Source: Castor canadensis (taxonomy: Eukaryota > Chordata > Mammalia > Rodentia > Castoridae). Taken from it: a stretch of DNA of 64,000 nucleotides. The position numbers and the translations under genes were made by a program. This document shows positions 1 to 11,810 of the stretch, one piece after another. The stretch's first letter is position 1. Each line of letters opens with the position of its first letter. A model generated the notes under the pieces. It was given only the letters and a program-made list of their open reading frames with translations. It ran no database searches and had not been told where the DNA came from. The stretch lies in contig NC_133390.1 of NCBI RefSeq assembly GCF_047511655.1, positions 134,221,583 through 134,285,582 of the forward strand, read 5' to 3'.

Positions 1-2256
1 TGAGAAGGATGGAAGAGGATGTGGTAAATACATAAGCCATGGAGAACTCCAGTGAGGGCATTTCCCAAGGGTACACTTTGTCTTCTTTTACCCATGATCA
101 AGCCTAAGGCCATGAAGACCCAAAAGAAGGAAGGATGGAAAAGGCCCTTGTGGACAGGGAAGCCCCACACGCAGAAGTAAAACTCTAGCAGAGAGTTTGC
201 TGATTACTGTCCAAGGTCTGGAACTGAGCTGGCTTCCCAGGTGAATGTGTGGATTAGAGAGAGAGCTCTGCACTGGGGAGGGGAGAATCTCTGGGAAGCC
301 CCCTGCTTCTTTGCATAACTCAGTGGATAAACCTAATGAGATGGCATGGTCCTGGGTATTGAAGGGGAGGGACAGAATGCCCTGCTCATGGGAGAAAGAC
401 TCCCCTGGAAAACCCCAAGAGAATCAGCCTAAAACTGCACTGGGAACCCAATACCCTCAGGATGCAGGTGCTCCTCTGCTGGTCATCACACCATTTTCCC
501 CACCCCTGGCCTCCCCACATCCAATATTGGCATCTTACAGAGATGCACCAGGCACTGTCACACTAACTGACCACTAGCACAATGGACATAGAAAAAAAAC
601 CAAACCACTGGACTGGCCACACATTTTAGCTAACATTCTATTGTGCAAAGTATTTTCTTATTTACTGTAGCCTTGTTTTTTTTTTTTTTGTGGTACTGGG
701 GCTTTAACTCAGGTCCTTCACCTTGAGCCACTCCACCAGCCCTATTTTTGTGAAGGGTTTCTCCAGATAGGGTCTCATGAACTATTTGCCCCAGCTGGCT
801 TCAAACTGTGATCCTCCTAATCTCTGCCTCCTAAGTAGCTAGGATTACAGGCATGAGCCACCAGCACCCAGCTAGCCTTGATTATTAAATAAGAATAGGA
901 ATGGTCATAATAACAGCAAACATTTTTAGAAGTGCCCCTACATGAAAGCACTGTACTAAGTTCTTATCCTGACCCATTGTGTAGATGGGGAACTGAGGCT
1001 TGCAGTGTCTGGATAACACTTAACAGAGATCCCATAACTTGGAAAAACATAAATCTAGAAGGAAGACCTGGAGCCCAGACCCAGGTGTCCAACCATACCA
1101 GCCAGCTATACCCCTCTGTGTGGTATTGGGATGCCCAGAGACCTGTGTCCAAGATCTCCTAGCTGGGGCACACCCAAAAAGCAAACCCATCCTATCCCCT
1201 TACCATCTTGAATGGCATCAAAAGTTTGCTCATAAACTATTCTTTAACAGTTAACTGTTAATGATAACGAATTTATTCCACAAGACTGGTCTTAGCATTT
1301 CGTCGTTGTCCTCAGAAAGCAGATTCAAGAGAAAAAGTCAAATGAGAAGATTGCCATCTACTGGTAACAGTGCATAATTGACACAGAGACCCAAGAAAGT
1401 CTAGACTATGAGGAGATGCCTCTGTGTCATACTAATACTGCCTACCCCACTCACATGCCCTCCCCTCTTCCTGTTTTATCTTGCTTCAACTGCCTCCCCT
1501 TCTCTCTGGCTAGAGACATTTTCCCTGAGTCAATTATTTTTTCCCAAACCTAGTGAAGATATAGTATTGTCTCTGTCCTAACTTAAATAATTTACTATCT
1601 GAACTTGACAGAACATTGGACCAATAAAAATGGTTTTCAAACAGCTTTTCTTTCCTCCATTGTCCCCCAATTGCTATATGTCATAAGAACATTATATGTA
1701 GAAGAAAAGAGGGAGTGACCTGGTTGAAGCTAGCCCTCACTCCCCTGCCACGATTCTTCCTTCCCAACAGACTTTCTGTTATTCCAAGTGTTTAGAACAC
1801 AGAAAATCCAGTCAGATTTCACTACTCTGGACATTGAAAAAATATTGCAGGGCAGGAAGTATCTGCAAAGGATGTTTGCATTTTGCCAAAGAAGACCTTT
1901 AAAGAAAGCAAAATCATCCTTGCTTGCTGTCACTCTGGTAGGTCAAAATGAAAGGTTGTTCTTTCCAAAGGGAAAAAAAAGAGTAGAGAACCTCAGTGGA
2001 CAAGTCTTTCACTTTTGACCAAAAGTAAAGGATCTAGGCTCACACAGGTCCTTAGACTAACCTATGAGAAGCAAGGCTAAGGTGACTGTGGGACCTGAGC
2101 AACCCTAAAATGGGTCCACTCTATTTGAAGTTATTCCTCACAGAGAGTCACCATCTCGTGGTCCTTCCAGCGGCCCTACCGAAATCCCCCTGTGTCTAAA
2201 AGGGTAAAAAGGAGGTCCCTACTAATGTCTAGAGAAACCAAGACACAAACCTGCAC
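1..2256 (-). other. CSTL1 intron 1 (partial) with scattered repeats
   Basis: No coding exon recognised on either strand. It holds an antisense B1+ID composite SINE at about 675-872 and a possible MIR-type fragment at about 925-1,010. The rest is unique sequence in which I see no further structure. Confidence 0.5.
675..872 (-). mobile_element. B1+ID composite SINE
   Basis: On the plus strand it starts with a T-run and reads as the reverse of the local composite family: ID half first (gtggtactggggctttaac...), then the B1 half (ggtctcatgaactatttgcc ... gtagctaggattacaggc). The same layout recurs at 19,432, 21,047, 24,018 and 37,964. Confidence 0.75.
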
Positions 2257-2469
2257 CTGACTTCCAATTAGCTCCTGGACTTGAAATAAGTAGGTGTCGT
2301 TGCTGGCGTTGTTGTAGGATTGAATGAAGAAATCGAGTGTCGTGTTCATGTTTTTCGTGCTCATGGGCTTCTCCTGAAAGCCCGACCAGCCTTGAAAGCT
2401 AGCTAGGTTAGTCTCCATGACCAGGGCAAGCAGTAGAAGCAAGGGGATCCTCCAAGCACTAACCTCCAT
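2257..2469 (-). CDS. CSTL1: CSTL1 coding exon 1 (cystatin-like 1), 5' part of gene
   Basis: Partial gene: the window holds only the first coding exon, 71 codons. The ATG at 2,469 is followed by a hydrophobic leucine-rich signal peptide (about residues 8-22, including LLLLLALVM), then a cystatin N-terminal region with the motif FFIQSYNNASNDTYLF (about residues 47-62), the hallmark of CSTL1 and close to the YNKASND segment of classical cystatins. The exon ends LIGSQ in phase 0 at 2,257 with donor CAG|GTGCAG, the same place where type-2 cystatin exon 1 ends. Family knowledge: secreted cystatin-fold protein with testis/epididymis-biased expression and no firm evidence of protease inhibition. Exons 2 and 3, which carry the loop and disulphide cysteines, were not found in 1-2,256 and presumably lie before the window. 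It is a neighbour of NAPB in other mammals, which supports the call. Confidence 0.88.
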
Positions 2470-2700
2470 CTCTGCAGCTCCTGAAACCTTCTATCAGCTG
2501 CACCAGCCAGGGTGCATGATACCAGGCTGTGGTTCTCTTGCACTTCACAGCGGCAGCCCTCGCCAACACTGTCTCTCCTGGGAGATAGCTTGCCTGCATT
2601 TAAAGAGATTGAGGCCTCCCAACTTCATCCTTCCAAAGTTTTGATGAAGATCAGCCAAGGAAATATCTGAGAAGCCACTCCCCAGTCAGTGTTCCGCCCA
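2470..2700 (-). promoter_or_regulatory. CSTL1: CSTL1 5' UTR and probable proximal promoter
   Basis: Sequence immediately upstream of the CSTL1 ATG on the minus strand. A TTTAAA box lies near 2,599-2,604, roughly 130 bases upstream of the start codon, in a region without CpG enrichment. That fits a tissue-restricted TATA-type promoter, but the start site is inferred only. Confidence 0.3.
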
Positions 2701-3589
2701 CTTACAACATCCATTCTGCTCTTTGATAATCCAAGCAAGAGGAGTTTCTGAACACCTGCCAAGGTATGCCCCTCTCCATGCCCACACATCTAGCATGGAA
2801 GAAAACTTCAGAACAGACCCATACAGCACTATACAACAAGAGCTGGTGTAGTAGACAGAGGGGCACCATTGATGGGAATGGGTGAAGGCCTATAGAGAAA
2901 GTAATACTTTAACTGAAATATAAAGAATCTGCAATATAAAACACAGGGCAGTACTTTTCTACAGACCTGCCTTAGGTTGTAACTGCCCATCCAAGCCATC
3001 AACTCTCCCCTGTGCTTCCTCTAAAGAGAGATTCTCCTTACCTATCTGCCGCCCACCCACTTATTGCAAATTTCTGCCTGCTGGATCCCACGGTACCTGC
3101 AGGCCCTGATACTGTCTCTTGCTATCTTGTTGTGACACAGCAGAGCTTTGTGAGGTAAGCTTAGGCTCCCCATGAGAAATGAATAAGCTGTGAGCCTTAT
3201 TTAGTAATTAACCCTGCAACACCTGAAAGCTAGGTATTGCTTGCACACAGAAGTCCATAAGAGCACCCCATTTTCAAAATATTTCTTAAGATGTGATCCA
3301 GCTCCAGAAAAAGAACAATAGTAGGATAATTAGGGAAATATAATAAAGTCTGTGGAGTAATTAATAGCATTGTGCATATGCTAACTTCCTAGTTTTCACT
3401 ATTGTACTGTGATTATGATATGTTAACTTTTGGGGGAAATGAAGGACATAGGACAAGACTTTATGCTATCTTTGCAACATTTTTAAGTATAAAATTATTT
3501 CAAAATAAAAGTTAAAATGTACAGAACTAACTAAATAAAAGTATTGGTCTGTGAGAAGCAACATGATATGGCAGGGTAAACATACATCT

Positions 3590-3700
3590 TTTTTAAGACA
3601 TCTGCTAGGGACTCCGGGAGAGTCATTTAATGTCCCTGAGCCTAAATTCCTTCATCTATAACATGAGAATGGAAAAAGTACTCATGGATGACTAAGTGGT
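3590..3700 (+). repeat. MIR SINE fragment
   Basis: Contains the degenerate MIR core resembling 'cctgagcctcagtttcctcatctgtaaaatggg'; here the text reads ccctgagcctaaattccttc followed by atctataacatgagaatgg. Old mammalian SINE. Confidence 0.55.
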
Positions 3701-4039
3701 TGGAGGTAAAAGTCTGCTCCCATGTCAGGTATTGGTGGATGCTCAAAAATATCTTCTGTGTGATTCTTCCCTGACTCGTAACCTTAGAATCATGCCATCT
3801 CCATCATGACAATGTGACAGTCCTGCTAGGACCAATCATAACATCCACCCTTAACCCTAAAGACTGCCTTGCTAGGACTTGACCAGTCAGTAGATATGGA
3901 AGCTTTGGAATTTCCCAAGTCTGAGTAGCATATGGTCACTGCAGAGTAGATGTCTATGAATTGTGAGCAATATGTGAGACAGCTCAGAGCTGGACAACCT
4001 GTAAAACTGGGATGCATCTGTCAGACCAAGCACCTCAGA

Positions 4040-4365
4040 GAGCATTCAGGATGCCAAGGTACGAGGATAGCGAGTCTGAGGCCAGCCTGGGCTACATAGT
4101 AAGTTCCTATATCAAAAGAAAACAATACCAAAAAACAGGATGCTGGAGGCTCACAAGGCTGGGATTGGGAGGATAGTGGTCCGAGGACATCCTGGGCAAA
4201 TAGGTTGCAAGAACCCATCTCCAAAATAACCAGAGCAAAATGAACTGGTGATGTGACTCAGGCTGTAGAGAACTGGTGATGTGACTCAGGCTGTAGAGCA
4301 TCTGACTCAGGCTGTAGAGCCCTGAGTTCAAACACCAGTCCCACCAAAAAAAGAAAAGAAAAGAA
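4040..4365 (+). mobile_element. B1 monomer followed by B1+ID composite with internal tandem duplication
   Basis: A B1-like unit (4,040-4,125, with gaggccagcctgggctaca) is followed by a composite whose ID half carries two to three tandem copies of gtgactcaggctgtagag (4,248-4,322). It ends ccctgagttcaaacaccagt and an A-rich tail. Confidence 0.65.
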
Positions 4366-4462
4366 AAATAAGGGGAAACCTCCAGTGGGAAGTGAAGAAA
4401 GTAGAATTTTCCTAACTTCATGCTGTTTCCTACAAAGTTATCCTTTCCTTCATCCCCATTGT

Positions 4463-4770
4463 CATTGACATCAATTCCATGAGTTCTGCATCTATGGATT
4501 CAACCAACTGCAGATAGACAATATTTTTGGCAAAAGTGTGTCTGTACCAAAAATTTTTAGATGTTTTTCTTAATGTTATTCCCTAAGCAATACTGAATAA
4601 CAATTTACATACATTTATGTTAGGTTTTATAAGCGATCTAGAGTTGATTTAAAGTATGTGGAAGGAGAAGCATAGAGTTGATACAAATACTAGGCCATTT
4701 TATATGAGATTTTGGTATCTGCAGGGGGCCCTGGAACCAATTCCCATGGATACTGAGGGACAACTGTATT
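4463..4770 (+). mobile_element. MER2-like (Tigger-type) DNA transposon remnant
   Basis: The left end, tgcatctatggattcaacca, and the right end, ggtatctgcagggggccctg with ggatactgagggacaactgt, match the ends of the MER2/Tigger family. In between are AT-rich remnants. The copy is non-coding and degraded. Confidence 0.65.
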
Positions 4771-5559
4771 TTGCTGATAGATGTGGCATCAGGTCTGGGA
4801 GAAGGGTCATGTGTAATACTCTTCATGAGCTTACATCTGGCATCTGGAATGTTCTTTTCATAGAAGGGTAGGAGGTACAAATAAATTCTTACAAATGACA
4901 AGGCTGATCTTGTTTGGTTTCTCCCTCCCCTTCTATTTTTTTATGTAGCACTATTTCATAAATTCTTTTGTCCTCTAAATGGTACTGTTCTAGACAGGTT
5001 GCTGACCTAGATATAACCCATACAGGAAGTAAATTTATTTGAGACCTATTGTACTGCCAGGCATTCTTTCAAGGCTGACCTGGAAATGGTCAGCAATGTG
5101 TGACCTGCTTAAGTCTCCCCTGGTGTGGCTGTGGAGCAGCATCACACAGACTGCCAGTGGCAGCCCTCACTGCAACCTGAACCCTCAGTCCTGGAGCTGC
5201 AGACTGACCTGGCTGACCTTGGATGGAAATGCCCTGTGGTCCTGCAGAGCAGGCCCGCAGCAGGTATACAGATAGTCAACACAAAAAGGTGGTGCCGCAG
5301 ATGGCTTACACTGGCATTGCCCTTAACAAACCCGAGAATCGCAAGACTCAGAAAGAGTATTCTCACTGTCTATGGAGTGCTTCCTTCTCAGTATACAAGA
5401 TGAGTAAGGAAGGCTGGTAGAGGAGCTAATGGTAGCCCAACTTTCATCAGATGTTTCATCAGATGTTTTCCACAATGAAAGGTGACTTATCAGCTCCAAA
5501 TAAGCTACTCCATCTAAATATCCAGAAGGTCCTATTTTTCCCCCTTTTCTTCTTTTAGT

Positions 5560-5660
5560 TTTCAAAAACTTTAACTGACACATAATTGTATATATTTTGG
5601 AGTAGAGTGAGATATTTTGACACATGTATACAATTTGTAATGATCAAATCACCCCACAAC
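5560..5660 (+). repeat. L1 3'-end fragment
   Basis: Resembles the mammalian L1 3' UTR stretch containing acataattgtatatatttt and gacacatgtatacaatttgt followed by aatgatcaaatca. Short and old. Confidence 0.5.
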
Positions 5661-5679
5661 TCTTGCATTCTGCATGCCA

Positions 5680-6539
5680 GCAAAACCAGCATCATGTGGA
5701 TGCAAAGGTCTGTCAACAGCTTGGGCAGAAACCTGACCCACTAAGACCATGGGAGCAGAGGCCTCTGAAGTGACTTGGCAGCTAAGCATGGTGAAAAGAA
5801 TCCTGGGGAAATACTTTCCTAGGCTTCCGTTTTTGAGCTGAGTGCCCCAGAGTCACTCTCTTCTTGAAGAAAAGTCTTTCAACTAAGTTTATTCTCTCAT
5901 AACCTTGAGCTTGGGATATGTGGGGTCTTGCCAATTCCTGAGATGCCCTCAAGACATCTTTCCTATCCTGGAAAAGTAGTTGGCTTCTTTTCAATGGTGC
6001 TAATCTCTTCAGAAATCATGCACTCCTTACCCACATCTTTACACTGACTTTCTTGAACAAACTGTGAGTTTTTCAAGTCTTTCTGCTCTGCTTTCTGCTC
6101 CCAGTTCTCACTGTAAACCTGCCTAAAAGCAGCCAATAATAGCCATGTCACAGAGTAAATGCTAGCCTGCCTTGAAATTTCCTCCACCAGTTTAATTAGT
6201 CCATTGCCATTAAACTCTGCCTCCCACAAAGTCTCAGGACATAGACAAAATATAAGCAAATCCTTTACTAGTATGGAACATACATGACTTTTAGTCAAAT
6301 TCCTGATAGAGTCTTTGATCCTGTCTGAAATCCCCTGAGCCTGGCCTTCACTGTCTGCTTTCCAGTTCTTCCCACCAGAATCTCCCATTAAGCTCCACAT
6401 ACAGTATTATAGGCTTCTCTAGCCCTAGCCCACATCTCAAAACTTTTCCAAATTCTTCCCACAAACCAATTCCAAAGTCTTAAAAACCACATGATCAGAT
6501 TTAGTTACAGCAATGATCACTCCCTTCCCCAGGTACCAA
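5680..6539 (-). mobile_element. ERVL-MaLR internal region remnant (minus strand)
   Basis: Read on the minus strand, this sequence begins with TGGTACCTGGGGA at about 6,538, directly after the end of the LTR at 6,540-6,915. That is the position and type of a tRNA-Leu-like primer binding site used by ERVL/MaLR elements. What follows resembles the non-coding MaLR internal segment. A 145-codon open frame (5,963-6,400) lies inside it, but I see no recognisable gag, pol or env motif and treat it as chance. Defective ancient retroelement. Confidence 0.5.
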
Positions 6540-6915
6540 TTTTCTGTATTTGATACTTTCCTTGTAGCTATGACGAAAATACCTGACCAAAATAACTTAA
6601 AGGGAGGAATTATTTATTTTAGCTCACGATTTCAGAGGGTTCAGTCCAAGGATGCTTGGCCCATGTACTTGAGCAAAACATCAGGTGGTGGGAATGTGTG
6701 GTAGAGGAACTTCTTCATCTCCACGGCAACAGGAAGCAGAGAAAGGAAGGGACCAGGGACCAGACAGAACCTTCAAAGGCACACCCTCAGTGACCTATTT
6801 TCTTCAGCTAGGCCTCACCTCCTAAATTTTCCAGAACCTCCCAAAACAGTGCCACCAGCTAGGGACCATGTATTATACCCATGAGCCTGTGAGGGATATT
6901 TCATATCATTTTTAA
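6540..6915 (-). mobile_element. ERVL-MaLR long terminal repeat
   Basis: On the minus strand it reads as a typical MaLR LTR: ccctagctggtggcactgtt, gtcactgagggtgtgccttt, tttctctgcttcctgttgcc, a polyadenylation-type segment gagctaaaataaataattcc, and an end close to ggtcaggtattttcgtcata. It is followed by the primer binding site at 6,538. Confidence 0.6.
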
Positions 6916-6980
6916 CATTCATAACATTCATATATATATACATATAATGTAATATTATTTAATAATAAAAAGAATAATGT

Positions 6981-7110
6981 CCTGCTGGGTCTGGTGGTAC
7001 ACACTTGTAATTCTAGCACTGGGGAGGCTAACACAGGAAGATCTCAAGTTTAAGACCAGCCTGGGCTACAGAGTGAGATCCTGTCTCAAGCAAACAAACA
7101 ACCAAAAGAA
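6981..7110 (+). mobile_element. B1-type SINE
   Basis: B1 body with ggtggtacacacttgtaatt, accagcctgggctacagagt and an A/C-rich tail containing repeated caaa. Confidence 0.75.
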
Positions 7111-7475
7111 TGATATCCTAGTACTTACAACAAAACACATAGAACTGGAAGATATTATGTCAAGTGAAATCAAACAGAGAAAGACAAATATACTTCATAT
7201 GCTTTTGCATATGTAGATGCTTAAAAAATGTCAATGTGAATGTGGAATAGTTATTACTAGAGGGTGAGAAGGGTAGGGGGAGAGGATAGTGGGAAGTTAC
7301 ACAATGAGTACCGAAGCACGGTTAGATAGAAGTAATAAGTTCTACTGTTTCACAGAACAGTGGGTGACTATAGTTCACGATAACATGTATTTCATGAATA
7401 ACCATAGGAGAAGAGTTCAAAGTAATGATTAGGAGATGGAAATGTTAATTACTTTGATTTGATCATTAACACAGT

Positions 7476-7511
7476 ACATATATATATATATACATACATA
7501 TATACACACAT
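7476..7511. repeat. (TA)n/(CATA)n microsatellite
   Basis: Alternating ta repeats followed by tacatacatatatacacaca. Confidence 0.85.
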
Positions 7512-7582
7512 GGAGAGAGAATTACCATATTGTATCCATAAATATGTAGCACTGAAATAATTATTAATAATTAAGACATTTT

Positions 7583-7700
7583 TAGCTGAGCATGGCAGCA
7601 CATACCTGCAATCCCAGCATTTGAAAGGCTGTGGCAGGAAGATCATGAATTTGAGGCCAGCCTGGACTTCATAGCAAGACCCTATCTCAAAAAAAGAATT
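7583..7700 (+). mobile_element. B1-type SINE
   Basis: Carries the B1 signature cctgcaatcccagcatttga and gaggccagcctggacttcat, with an A-rich tail. Confidence 0.75.
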
Positions 7701-7858
7701 TTTTAAAGAACACAGATGATATAGGAAGACAAAGTTTTACTGTTCTATACCACAGTAGGGTGGTTATAATTTACAATAATTTATTATATATTTCAAAATA
7801 ACTAGAATAGAGGACTTGGAATGTTCCCATCAAGTTCCACTTTGAAAACAAAAAAAAG

Positions 7859-7945
7859 GGACTGGAGGAGTGACTCAAATGGTAGAAGACTTCCCTAGCA
7901 AGTGTGAGGCCCTGAGTTCAAACCCCAGTCCCACCAAGAAACAAA
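7859..7945 (+). mobile_element. ID (BC1/tRNA-type) SINE
   Basis: ctggaggagtgactcaaatg at the head, then ccctagcaagtgtgaggccc and tgagttcaaaccccagtccc, then an A-rich tail. The box A and box B regions are tRNA-like but it is not a functional tRNA. Confidence 0.8.
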
Positions 7946-8109
7946 ACAGAAAAAAAGAAAGAAAACAAAAAGCAAGTGGATTCTGCAGACCACATCTGTT
8001 TCTTACCACTATCTATCCGCTTTTCTGGGAGAAGCTGACCATCTCCCTAAAACAAAGACCAGTCAAGGATGGAGAAGGCCGAGCATTGGTTAAAAGTCTC
8101 TAAATCTGA

Positions 8110-8450
8110 AAGTTCAAGGTCTTTGCCCATTTTTCTATTTGGTTCTTTGTGTTGCACTGATTTGTAGGGTATCTTTATCCTTGAAAAATTATTTTTCTTT
8201 GCCTTTATTTGGGTATATGTGATGCAAATATCTTTTTCTGGGTTATGGCTTGTCTTTTTATTTATGGCACATTGGTGAAAAGAAATTCTTAATCTTAATG
8301 AAATGAATGTATTGATTTTCTCTCTTAGAGTTTGCATTTTTGATGTATTGTTTAAGAACCCAAGGTCATAAAGCTAAAACGTTTTAATAAAGTTACTTTC
8401 TCCAAACATTTTAAAGTTTAGCATTCCCCACTTATATATACCATAATCTA
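8110..8450 (-). mobile_element. L1 fragment, antisense
   Basis: Contains the familiar antisense L1 segment tttgcccatttttctatttg ... ctgatttgtagggtatcttt ... gatgcaaatatctttttctg ... ttcttaatcttaatgaaatg. Degraded, with no open frame of note. Confidence 0.6.
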
Positions 8451-9654
8451 TCTAGATTTTGCTCATGGTCTGTTTGCTAATGTTTAGTTCAGGGTTTATG
8501 CCTCTATAGTCATGTAAGACTGGTCTAGGGTTGTCCTTTCCCATATTTTTCTTTTCTTATGTGGGTGTCATACTGGCCTCATACAATGAGTCGGGGAGCT
8601 GGTCAGACAGCACAGTGAACAGAGGCACACTGGCAATATAGAAGTTCTAGAGGGTTTACTTACAGGATAAACCCTCAATGGTATAGGTATAAGGGAACAA
8701 AAAAAGAAAAAAAAGAGCAAAGGGCAGTTGTCTCCAGCTAGCAGTAGCCATGCTGCACTCCTAAACCTCAAGGATAAAAACAGGAATAGTCTAGAAAGAG
8801 TCAGAGAATATCAACTGTTCACTCTGTGGAGGGCACAGGAAACAAATGCTGTAGCCTCACTCACCTTCTGTCCTCAACCTCACGTCTAGGAACATCATTG
8901 TCTAAACACAAGTAGAAATCACAGGGCAGAGGAATCCTTACTGGCCAGTGTTCTGGGGTACAGGTTAGCATAGTGTAGACGTGTTAGAGTTCTTCAGAGA
9001 CACAGAACCAGTAGAAATATATCTCTCTGGGTGTGTATACATTTGTATGTGAATGAAGAAATTATGAAGAGATTGCCTCACAAAATTATGGAGTATTTCA
9101 CAATGTGTCATTTGCAAAGTGAAGACTCAGGAAAGCCCCCAAAATAAAATCACAAAAATGCAAAAACATGGCACTACACAGGCTGTAAAGGGGACACTTG
9201 TTAACATTATTAGAGCTGGAAAAAGAAGGCTAGATCACTGTATTCTACCCTGGCTGGAAGGTATGTGTCAGTACATGTCCCATGTGTGACTACAAAAGTA
9301 CCACAAATGTTGACTTTAGGATTACAAATACATTTTAACAAGTAAGCGAATTTGCAAACATGGAACCAATGAAAAGCAAAGATTGGCTATATTTTCAAAA
9401 ATAGTTACTGTAATGCAGAGCAGATTTGCAAAAACTAAGTTCTTCCTAACTGATTATGGAAAGCTGCTAACATCATCCCTTAAATTCACCACGAGAAGTG
9501 TGGTCTAGCTGTGAGTAAACTCTCTTGCTTTTCAGTATAGAGATGAATATTTCCACAAAAGCCAAATTGATGAAACTCAACTATGCCATAGTGGGAAACA
9601 GTTATGTAAAATCTTGATACTTTAGAACATTGGCAATTAACAATTATAGTCATA

Positions 9655-9985
9655 TGTCATGTTATGGTTTAGATCTGAAGTGTCCCCCAAAAGCTCATGT
9701 GGTAAAGCCTTGGTCCTGAGGCCATGGCACTGTTGGGAGGTGGTAGAACCTTTCATAGGTGTACACTGGTGGGTGGCACAGTGGTGTAGGTGCAAGAGAG
9801 CTGCCTCAAAGAGAGAGACAGAAAGGGAAGGGGTACCACTATTCCCTTTAAAGGTACACCCCCAATGACCTAAGGCTTCCTATTAGACCCCACCACTCAA
9901 AGAGTCCACCATCTCTCAATAATGCATCATGCTGGGGAGCAAACCTTTAATACCTGGGCCTTTGGGGAACATTACAGTTCCAAAC
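9655..9985. mobile_element. Two MaLR-type LTR heads in opposite orientation
   Basis: The left half (about 9,655-9,780) reads tgttatggtttagatctgaa and gtgtcccccaaaagctcatg on the plus strand, a MaLR LTR 5' end. The right half (about 9,790-9,985) gives the same kind of LTR 5' end when read on the minus strand (ttccccaaaggcccaggtat, ctccccagcatgatgcatta). Both pieces are truncated where they meet. Confidence 0.5.
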
Positions 9986-11297
9986 TACAGAAGTCATTAT
10001 ACAGCACTTGATTATAATTATAAAGACTTACAGCAACACAGAAAACATGTTCCATAAACAAACAAAAAATACGAACTACAAACCAACACACCTATAATAA
10101 CTATGCATTTGTGAGTTTAATGGATTTGATAGGAGCATGTATATATTAAAAATGAAAACTTGTAGAATGCTGGATGAATATCCTTTTTTCCCAAAATTTC
10201 TTTATCTACTTTATCTATAACATTGAATAATAATATGTAATAGGAAATCAAAGGGCATGGGAGAAATAAACCATTTCTCTCTCTTAACATTTATGTCTGA
10301 AATGAACCATTAACTTGAAGAAGACCTATTTAAAGCATAGATGAGAAAGATCTTGAGAATATACTATATGAAATTTCATCTTTGCTGTTTGCCCATTTCC
10401 CATAATTAAAAGGGCCTAGTTAATTTCAAAACTCATTTGTAGACTTTCATACCAAGTAGTGAAAAGAATAGCATCAACTACTGACAATAATATGAATAGT
10501 ATGCATTTTCTCATAAGCATTCATTTAAATTTACTATTTATTATTTTCCCCAATCAGATACTTGTGGATTTTTAATTTTTTCTTTTCTAATTTTTGTCAA
10601 ATTTCTCAAGAAAATATTAAATTATATTTTAAAAGCTGCATTTGGGAATATTTGTAGCAATTTTGACATAGTGTGAAATGTGCCCACCTCCCAAATTTAG
10701 ATGTGGTGTGAAATGCTCCCTACCCACACATACATACAAACTGATGTTGCTTTAAAGATTTTTTTAAACAATTAATAAATGATGCAGCTAATTTCCTCTG
10801 AAATTTGTTGTTCAAATGTTCTTGAGTTTTTCAAGTACATGACAAAAATGAAAAGAATCACTATAAATAGAAAAATTTAATTCCGTTTCTAAAGTTTCAC
10901 AACTTTATTCACACGAATGGAGGATCTTTATTTTCATTAATGTGCTGCTTTAATAATTTTTGGTGAAGAACCTTCGAGAATGGACTCCATTCTTCCACCC
11001 CTTCTAAATCTGAGTGCACTGCTTTAGATGTGATTTGGCCCATCCCAATGCCTCTGGGCCACTCTTACTGTGCAGACAGAACTAAGACTGGGATGTCCTG
11101 GGAGGGGACAGATGAAATTCCAGGTAGGCCCCTCAGAGCAGCAGGGCCTTGTAAGGCAGGGCTGCTCCTCCACCTGAGGGCCCAGCCTCACAACTTGGTC
11201 AGCATAACCAGAGTGGACCAGAGTGTGGACTGAAGTCCTCTAACCAAACTGTGATGGTTTTAAACTGTCTTCAAATCCATGAGACCCTCCCATCAAA

Positions 11298-11366
11298 ATG
11301 GTGGAGTGACTCAAGTGGTAGTATGCCTGCCTAGCAAGTGTGAAGCCTTGAGTTAAAAAAAAAAAC
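11298..11366 (+). mobile_element. ID SINE, truncated at its 3' part
   Basis: tggtggagtgactcaagtgg followed by cctgcctagcaagtgtgaag and then directly an A-run, so the usual caaaccccag part is missing. Confidence 0.75.
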
Positions 11367-11810
11367 AGTGGTGTGAATATTTTCTATTTGCTTCAGTGTA
11401 GAAAAGTGATTCCCCCTTGCTTTTAAGACTGGATTTTTAAAGGTGACACCACTTTACCTGGCACTCTCACTCCCCTTCTAGGAACACCTTCTGTACATGT
11501 AGGTCATTTTCTGACTCTGCCTCTCTTAGAGATGGGGATTCTCAGGTGGCTTCAGCCTGCTTCTATGGCCCATGTCTTTGATGGGTGGATGGACACAACC
11601 TTCTACTCTAGCTTCCTGTGTGCTGATTCAGTATGAGTGTCCATGTGTCCACCCTGATCTGCTCCTCAGGATAGGATGAAAATTTCTGTTGGCTCTGCCT
11701 AATTCAGGGTGCAGGCTCTTCCTTTACAGCTCTGTCTTCTCAGAAAATGTCTGGAGCCTTTTCCTCTTTTCTTGATAAGTGCCCAGAGCTGCTGAAAGGC
11801 AAGCTACTAT

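Noticed and set aside
5125-5403. Plus-strand frame of 92 codons
   Set aside because: No recognisable domain or parent gene, no splice context, and an overlapping frame is open on the other strand.
5963-6400. Minus-strand open frame of 145 codons
   Set aside because: Falls in the MaLR-type internal region and shows no gag, pol or env motif; treated as a chance frame.
7859-7945. tRNA-like sequence with box A and box B resemblance (and similar ones elsewhere)
   Set aside because: It is an ID SINE with an A-rich tail, repeated many times in the window; no tRNA cloverleaf or anticodon arm is maintained.
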